A DNA stretch of 64,000 nt from positions 62,001-126,000 of the forward strand of contig NZ_JAQV02000019.1 in the NCBI RefSeq assembly GCF_000732485.2, read 5' to 3'. Below are positions 59,966 through 64,000 of this stretch, in pieces; position 1 is the stretch's first letter, and every line of letters begins with the position of its first letter. The DNA is from Bacillus sp. SJS (lineage in GTDB: Bacteria; Bacillota; Bacilli; Bacillales; Bacillaceae). Under the pieces are notes generated by a model. It saw only the letters and a list, made by a program, of their open reading frames with translations, did not search any database and was not told the origin of the DNA. Made by a program: the position numbers and the translations under genes.

Positions 59966-60141
59966 TACTAACCTCCATATACTTTTATTTATATCGTGGG
60001 AATAAATTAGTTCATTAGTTGAATGAAAAATATGTTTATATTGTGAGTTTAGGTAACCTTAGTGTATCATGCGTTTCCATATTTTGTGTTAAATTCCCTT
60101 TGGCCATAAAGTCAGTTATAGTAACAGTCTTTCTTTAGAGG

Positions 60142-60321
60142 TTTTGGAAAGAAATCAGTTCTCCTTATATTGAGACAGAGATAAAAAAAGCTCTCAAACG
60201 GAATGATAAAACCTGGCTTGAACATCTTGAATACGCTTGTGATGATTTAGGATTGGGTAAACGTAATTTTCAGGAGGCCGAATAATACCGGCAAATGAAA
60301 ATAATGGCAGAGGAATAATAG
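60142..60321 (+). pseudogene. 3' remnant of an unidentified gene
   Basis: An open stretch without a start codon (TAG lies two codons upstream) reads FWKEISSPYIETEIKKALK...WLEHLEYACDDLGLGKRNFQEAE and stops at 60285; the same frame continues YRQMKIMAEE after that stop. It reads like the C-terminal 60 residues of a soluble protein. The rest of 59966-60451 shows no other gene. Confidence 0.4.
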
Positions 60322-60451
60322 ACGAGAGGGTGACTCAATCAGTCATACTTTTTTTCATATACAAAGCTTACCCTGTTCACAGATTAGGATAGAAGCAGGT
60401 AAAACACCGCATACTACAGGAAATGGATAAAAAGGAAGGGATTGCTTCAAC

Positions 60452-61435
60452 ATGTCTAAAACCAGGAAAATGAGTTCGGCAGAGTTCGGGGCTATATGGA
60501 CAACGTATCATAAAAAGACGATGATTCTTAGAATACTGGAGGTCTTAATTGAGAAATCGGATGAGGCCGAAGCGAAGAATTTGATGTCTGATTTGCATAG
60601 GAAGCTGAATAAAAAGGTTCTTGAAATGAGGATTATGATTGAAAATGAAGGGGCTGCTGTACCTGCAGGTTTTACGAGTAAGGATATCCGCCTCGATTCA
60701 CCGAAATTATTCGATAATGGATTTGATATTATGTTTTGCCGGGTGCTGAAGCAAATCAGCATGGGTATGTATGTCCTTCATATGACCGTATCTTACCGTG
60801 AAGACGTAATTGACTACTATAAGCAGCTGACAGATTTAACACAAACGTATTATGATAAATTCACTCATTATCTGCTGAAAAAGGACCTGCTTCCTCATCC
60901 AAACTATGGAAGCATTCCGAAGTCAGGGGGATACATAACAGATAAATCCTACACCAAAGGCACGAATTTTTTTGGAGAAAAGAGGCTGATTAATGCGATT
61001 GAATTCGGGATGCTTTACCATTCAATCGAGACAAACGTTTTTGCAGTCCGGTTAATGAAAGCCTTTGCCCAGTGCAGTGAGGACAATGAAGTGAAAAAGT
61101 ATTTTATCAAGGGACATGATTTGGCAAAGGAAATATTAAAAGAAACGAACGAGATTCTTCTAACGGATGATATACAGCCTCCTGCTGCATCTGGAGGAAT
61201 CTTGACAGGCTCGACGGCAGCACCTTTTTCAGAATACCTGATGCTGTACTGTACCTACTTGTTAGGTGGATTCGGTCTTGGAGGCCAAGGCTTCAGCTCC
61301 GTCTTTATTCTGCGAAATGATTTGAGTGCAAAATCAGCCATATTTGCAAAAGATACGTACGAATTCACGATGGCAGGGGCCAAATTAATGATGGAAAAAG
61401 GATGGATGGAGGAACCGCCCGGGATGGACAGCTAA
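60452..61435 (+). CDS. DUF3231 family protein
   Basis: 327 residues made of two similar helical halves (about 1-165 and 175-327), each a ferritin-like four-helix layout typical of DUF3231 proteins of spore-forming Bacilli. The second half contains the segment GGFGLGGQGFSSVFILRNDL near the end. Function unknown; the family is linked by distribution to sporulating species. GGAAGGG lies about 11 bases before the ATG. Confidence 0.82.
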   Translation: MSKTRKMSSAEFGAIWTTYHKKTMILRILEVLIEKSDEAEAKNLMSDLHRKLNKKVLEMRIMIENEGAAVPAGFTSKDIRLDSPKLFDNGFDIMFCRVLKQISMGMYVLHMTVSYREDVIDYYKQLTDLTQTYYDKFTHYLLKKDLLPHPNYGSIPKSGGYITDKSYTKGTNFFGEKRLINAIEFGMLYHSIETNVFAVRLMKAFAQCSEDNEVKKYFIKGHDLAKEILKETNEILLTDDIQPPAASGGILTGSTAAPFSEYLMLYCTYLLGGFGLGGQGFSSVFILRNDLSAKSAIFAKDTYEFTMAGAKLMMEKGWMEEPPGMDS

Positions 61436-61494
61436 TCAGGGTGACTTCCTGCCTTTAAATGGCCATCGCTCACAAAATAGCAGGCCTGTTTAAG

Positions 61495-61588
61495 TAATTG
61501 CTGACATTCGCAGATTAATTGCTGACTTTTTGTAATAATTGCTGACGTTTCCCGAATAATTGCGGACTTTTTCCTGCTAATTGCTGAA
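61495..61588 (+). repeat. Five tandem TAATTGCTGAC repeats, 21-bp period
   Basis: Copies of TAATTGC(T/G)GA(C/A) begin at 61495, 61516, 61536, 61557 and 61578. The intervening ten or so bases differ. The period equals two turns of the DNA helix. It lies between the DUF3231 gene and the terminator at 61605. Confidence 0.8.
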
Positions 61589-61604
61589 ATACATATTTCC
61601 GGTT

Positions 61605-61643
61605 AAAAAGGGATCCCACGCTAAATGCATGGGATCCCTTTTT
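61605..61643. terminator. Bidirectional terminator
   Basis: AAAAAGGGATCCCA and TGGGATCCCTTTTT are perfectly complementary over 14 bases. Confidence 0.85.
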
Positions 61644-61725
61644 GTATCCAAAATCCCACCTAACAAATGTAAAAAAATGCTAAAATATTTAAAAGAGACA
61701 AATCTTTGAAAAAGAGGATATGGAA

Positions 61726-62190
61726 ATGGATTATCGAATCGAGCATCTTGATTTTGAATGGAAGCTGACGGGGAAAAAGGAGAAAGTAAAAACGAGCCGC
61801 GCATTTAAGACCATTTCTAAACTCTGGAGCCAGGCGAAGAAAGATGGATTTACCCAGCAATTAATCGATCTGTCATGGGAAGATCCAAAATGCAAGATTG
61901 AAGGCATATTAGGTGTGTGCGGCAAAGAAGCGGCTATTAAAGATGAAGAATTTGATTACTTCATGGGAGTGCGGTATGCAGGCGACTCTATTGAAGGTCT
62001 GGAAACCCTCACGATTCCACCGGCCACATGGGCGGTATTTCCGAATATCCCTGAAGCATGGAAGCGCCTCTATTCCGAGTGGGTCCCTACATCCGGCTAT
62101 GAGCTGGCGAATCTGCCGTGCATCGAGTGCTTTTACGGACCAGGCCGCAAGCCGAGGCATGAATTGTGGGTGCCGGTGATCGCGAAGTGA
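61726..62190 (+). CDS. GyrI-like/AraC effector-binding domain protein
   Basis: About 154 residues, a single GyrI-like domain: YRIEHLDFEWKLTGK, ATWAVFPNIPEAWKRLYSEWVPTSGYE and HELWVPV match the ligand-binding half of the AraC protein at 7.6-8.5 kb, but there is no DNA-binding domain. Stand-alone members bind small molecules or gyrase and may act as xenobiotic sensors or hydrolases. I prefer ATG 61726, eight bases after GAGG; 61720 is too close. Confidence 0.82.
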   Translation: MDYRIEHLDFEWKLTGKKEKVKTSRAFKTISKLWSQAKKDGFTQQLIDLSWEDPKCKIEGILGVCGKEAAIKDEEFDYFMGVRYAGDSIEGLETLTIPPATWAVFPNIPEAWKRLYSEWVPTSGYELANLPCIECFYGPGRKPRHELWVPVIAK

Positions 62191-62265
62191 AAAATTCCTG
62201 ACACGATTGAAATAACCGGCGCTAACCTGTTACATTAATGATAAGACAAACTGACGGGGTGCCCG

Positions 62266-63918
62266 ATGTATTTAACTGATTTAGAAGATTTTATCAATGA
62301 AACAATCCTGAAGCGGGGAAAAGATTATTATAAAAAAGGACAGATTTTGAAGCTTCGGGAAGCGGATGGTATACATAGGGCGGTTGTAGAGGGCAGCAGC
62401 TATCCTTATCGTGTTTCTGTGAAGATGGCCGGCGAGACGGTTCTTGAAACGTATTGCGATTGTCCGTTCGACGGGCTTTACTGCAAGCATGAAGCGGCTG
62501 TGCTTTTTGCTATGAGGGACGGCATGGTGGAACGGGAACCCGTGGAGAGCAAATCGAAAAAGAAAGAGACAGCGATTGAAGACCTGCTTCCTCAAATGAA
62601 AAAAGAGGACCTCGTCCGTGTATTGATTGACCTTTCTGAAACCTATCCTGAAATTGAGAAAAAGCTGCTGTTTGAATTTGCGCCAATTGAGGACGAGGTG
62701 GCAGCGAGCAAGAAAATGATCCGCGAGTACATACGCAAGGCTAAGAAGCAAGGATTCATTTCATATGGCCGAGTTGATCAAGCCCTCTATGGAGCAATGC
62801 TGACCATTGAAAAAGCCCGGACAAAAAGGGGTGCAGGTCAGCCTGAAAGTACGGTGCTGCTGAGTCTTGCGGTCATGTCAATCGTTATTGAGATGCTGCA
62901 GTACACAGATGACTCCAGCGGTTCTATCGGCTCTGTATTATTTACAGCCGTGAATCTCATCGATGAAGCCGTTGAAGAGGGCTTGGGGCAGTGGCCGGAA
63001 GCGAAACAAAAAGAACTTTTGAAAGCTATTTTAAAAGAGGCGATGCATGCAAGATACGATGATTGGAGCGATCAGCGGGTTGATCTTCTTCGGGCATGTG
63101 TCCAGTTCGCCGATGAACCGGAACTTCGAAAAGAACTGGAAAAGCCGCTTTTAAAACGCCTGAAAGAACTGGATGGCGACGATTATGGAGTTCGCTATGA
63201 GAAAGAGAGCATCATGGGCTTCTTGCTTGAACTTTACGAATCGGCAGACCCGGAAGAGGCCGCGGCATTTCTCGAGGCAAACCTCAGCTACCCGTCATTC
63301 AGGGAAATAGCGGTTAATCGCTGTTTGGAAAGCGGGGACTATCAGCAGGCGATTTCCCTCTGTGAAGAAGGAATTCATAAGGAACGGCATGGAAATACAG
63401 GCACCTGGAGAAAGCTTGAATATCAGGCCTATGAGCTGCTTGGCGATCGTGAAAAGCAAAAGGAACTGGCAAGAAAGCTAATCAGCGGTCAAGAAGGAAT
63501 CCATTACTATCTCAAGCTGAAAGAGCTGTATGATCCTGAAGAGTGGCCGGCTGTTCTGGAGGAGCTTTTAACTGAGCTCCACTCATCAAGTCCCTATTCC
63601 CCTTACCTGGAAATTATTAAAATCGAGAACCGCAAAGACAAAATACTGGAGTACTGCCGTGAATCCAGCAGTGAAATTTTAATGCTCCATCCATATATCC
63701 AGGAGGAGTACCCGCAAGATGTGAATGACATTTTTATGCGGTTCATCCGTAATGATTCATCCCGTGCCTCTAACCGCAGCCAGTACAAGAAAGTCTCCAA
63801 GCTTTTTGAGCCTTATAAAAAAGCATGCGGGGAAGAAAGCGCCCGTGAGCTCGCAGAAAATCTCAAGAAGGAATATCACTACCGTCCGGCGATGGTGGAG
63901 GAACTGGAGAACGTATAA
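62266..63918 (+). CDS. SWIM zinc-finger protein
   Basis: 550 residues. The SWIM motif YCDCPFDGLYCKH has C64, C66, C73 and H75 in the CxCx(n)CxH order. The remaining 450 residues are helical and repeat-like (TPR or ARM style), with many Glu/Lys. SWIM proteins bind DNA or partner proteins; in Bacilli, similar proteins precede SNF2-type helicases in some loci, but the window ends before the next gene. Function unknown. GGGGTG lies ahead of the ATG. Confidence 0.82.
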   Translation: MYLTDLEDFINETILKRGKDYYKKGQILKLREADGIHRAVVEGSSYPYRVSVKMAGETVLETYCDCPFDGLYCKHEAAVLFAMRDGMVEREPVESKSKKKETAIEDLLPQMKKEDLVRVLIDLSETYPEIEKKLLFEFAPIEDEVAASKKMIREYIRKAKKQGFISYGRVDQALYGAMLTIEKARTKRGAGQPESTVLLSLAVMSIVIEMLQYTDDSSGSIGSVLFTAVNLIDEAVEEGLGQWPEAKQKELLKAILKEAMHARYDDWSDQRVDLLRACVQFADEPELRKELEKPLLKRLKELDGDDYGVRYEKESIMGFLLELYESADPEEAAAFLEANLSYPSFREIAVNRCLESGDYQQAISLCEEGIHKERHGNTGTWRKLEYQAYELLGDREKQKELARKLISGQEGIHYYLKLKELYDPEEWPAVLEELLTELHSSSPYSPYLEIIKIENRKDKILEYCRESSSEILMLHPYIQEEYPQDVNDIFMRFIRNDSSRASNRSQYKKVSKLFEPYKKACGEESARELAENLKKEYHYRPAMVEELENV

Positions 63919-63923
63919 GGGAG

Positions 63924-63957
63924 AAGCAGATCATTTCTGGTCTGCTTTTATTTTTTC
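63924..63957 (+). terminator. Terminator of SWIM gene
   Basis: AAGCAGATCA and TGGTCTGCTT form a ten-base stem (one wobble) around TTTC, followed by TTATTTTTT. The last 43 bases hold no gene start I can call. Confidence 0.75.
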
Positions 63958-64000
63958 CAATTATTCTCTTTTGTGGTAATATTTACATAGATTAATAACG

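Noticed and set aside
61495-61588. Repeat array considered as a small CRISPR
   Set aside because: The conserved core is only 11 bp with about 10 bp spacers and no cas genes, far from CRISPR dimensions.

Overview
The window looks like the chromosome of a Bacillaceae member (Bacillus sensu lato; I cannot name the genus). Reasons: strong GGAGG-type ribosome sites, frequent TTG/GTG starts, lipobox lipoproteins, and typical Bacillus families (RsbR-like GAF-STAS protein, YesN-type regulator, DUF3231, CGNR and HxlR regulators, ECF41 sigma factor, YhcR-type nucleases). No rRNA, tRNA or CRISPR array was seen.

Layout. 0-7.3 kb: two small membrane peptides, a SAM methyltransferase, a GAF-STAS protein, a secreted D,D-carboxypeptidase, a lipoprotein and a secreted M28 peptidase. 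7.3-9.1 kb: an AraC/GyrI-like regulator bracketed by two near-identical composite repeats. 9.2-14.9 kb: a three-gene multiple-sugar ABC importer with a YesN-type response regulator but no partner kinase. 14.9-35.6 kb: a visibly AT-rich genomic island (below). 35.6-49.9 kb: mostly short native genes (alpha/beta hydrolase, CGNR regulator, DinB, GNAT, VOC, ECF41 sigma with its oxidoreductase, dicarboxylate symporter, ring-cleaving dioxygenase), an AT-rich putative nuclease gene, an IS605-type tnpB element, and two broken genes (MazG-like frameshift, hxlR nonsense). 50.2-59.4 kb: three secreted nucleic-acid-degrading enzymes (5'-nucleotidase, exo/endonuclease-phosphatase, NUC1 endonuclease) with an atypical LuxR-type response regulator; the first two lie between an intact dioxygenase gene and a decayed copy of its 3' end. 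59.6-64 kb: membrane protein, DUF3231, GyrI-like and SWIM zinc-finger proteins, and a five-copy 21-bp-period repeat.

The standout is the eight-gene same-strand cluster at 16.1-35.0 kb. Genes 1-3 match the DNA-phosphorothioation restriction module DptF-DptG-DptH (DndFGH). Instead of the classical DndBCDE modification genes, they run directly, through a 4-bp start/stop overlap, into two successive DUF4007-plus-giant-ATPase pairs and a short PAPS-reductase/DndC-like PP-loop protein. A strong terminator follows. I infer a complete but non-canonical sulfur-based DNA modification-restriction (anti-phage) system, in which the duplicated DUF4007/ATPase pairs and the PP-loop enzyme replace DndBCDE or form a second effector layer. 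The functions of the DUF4007 proteins and the two giant ATPases are unproven.
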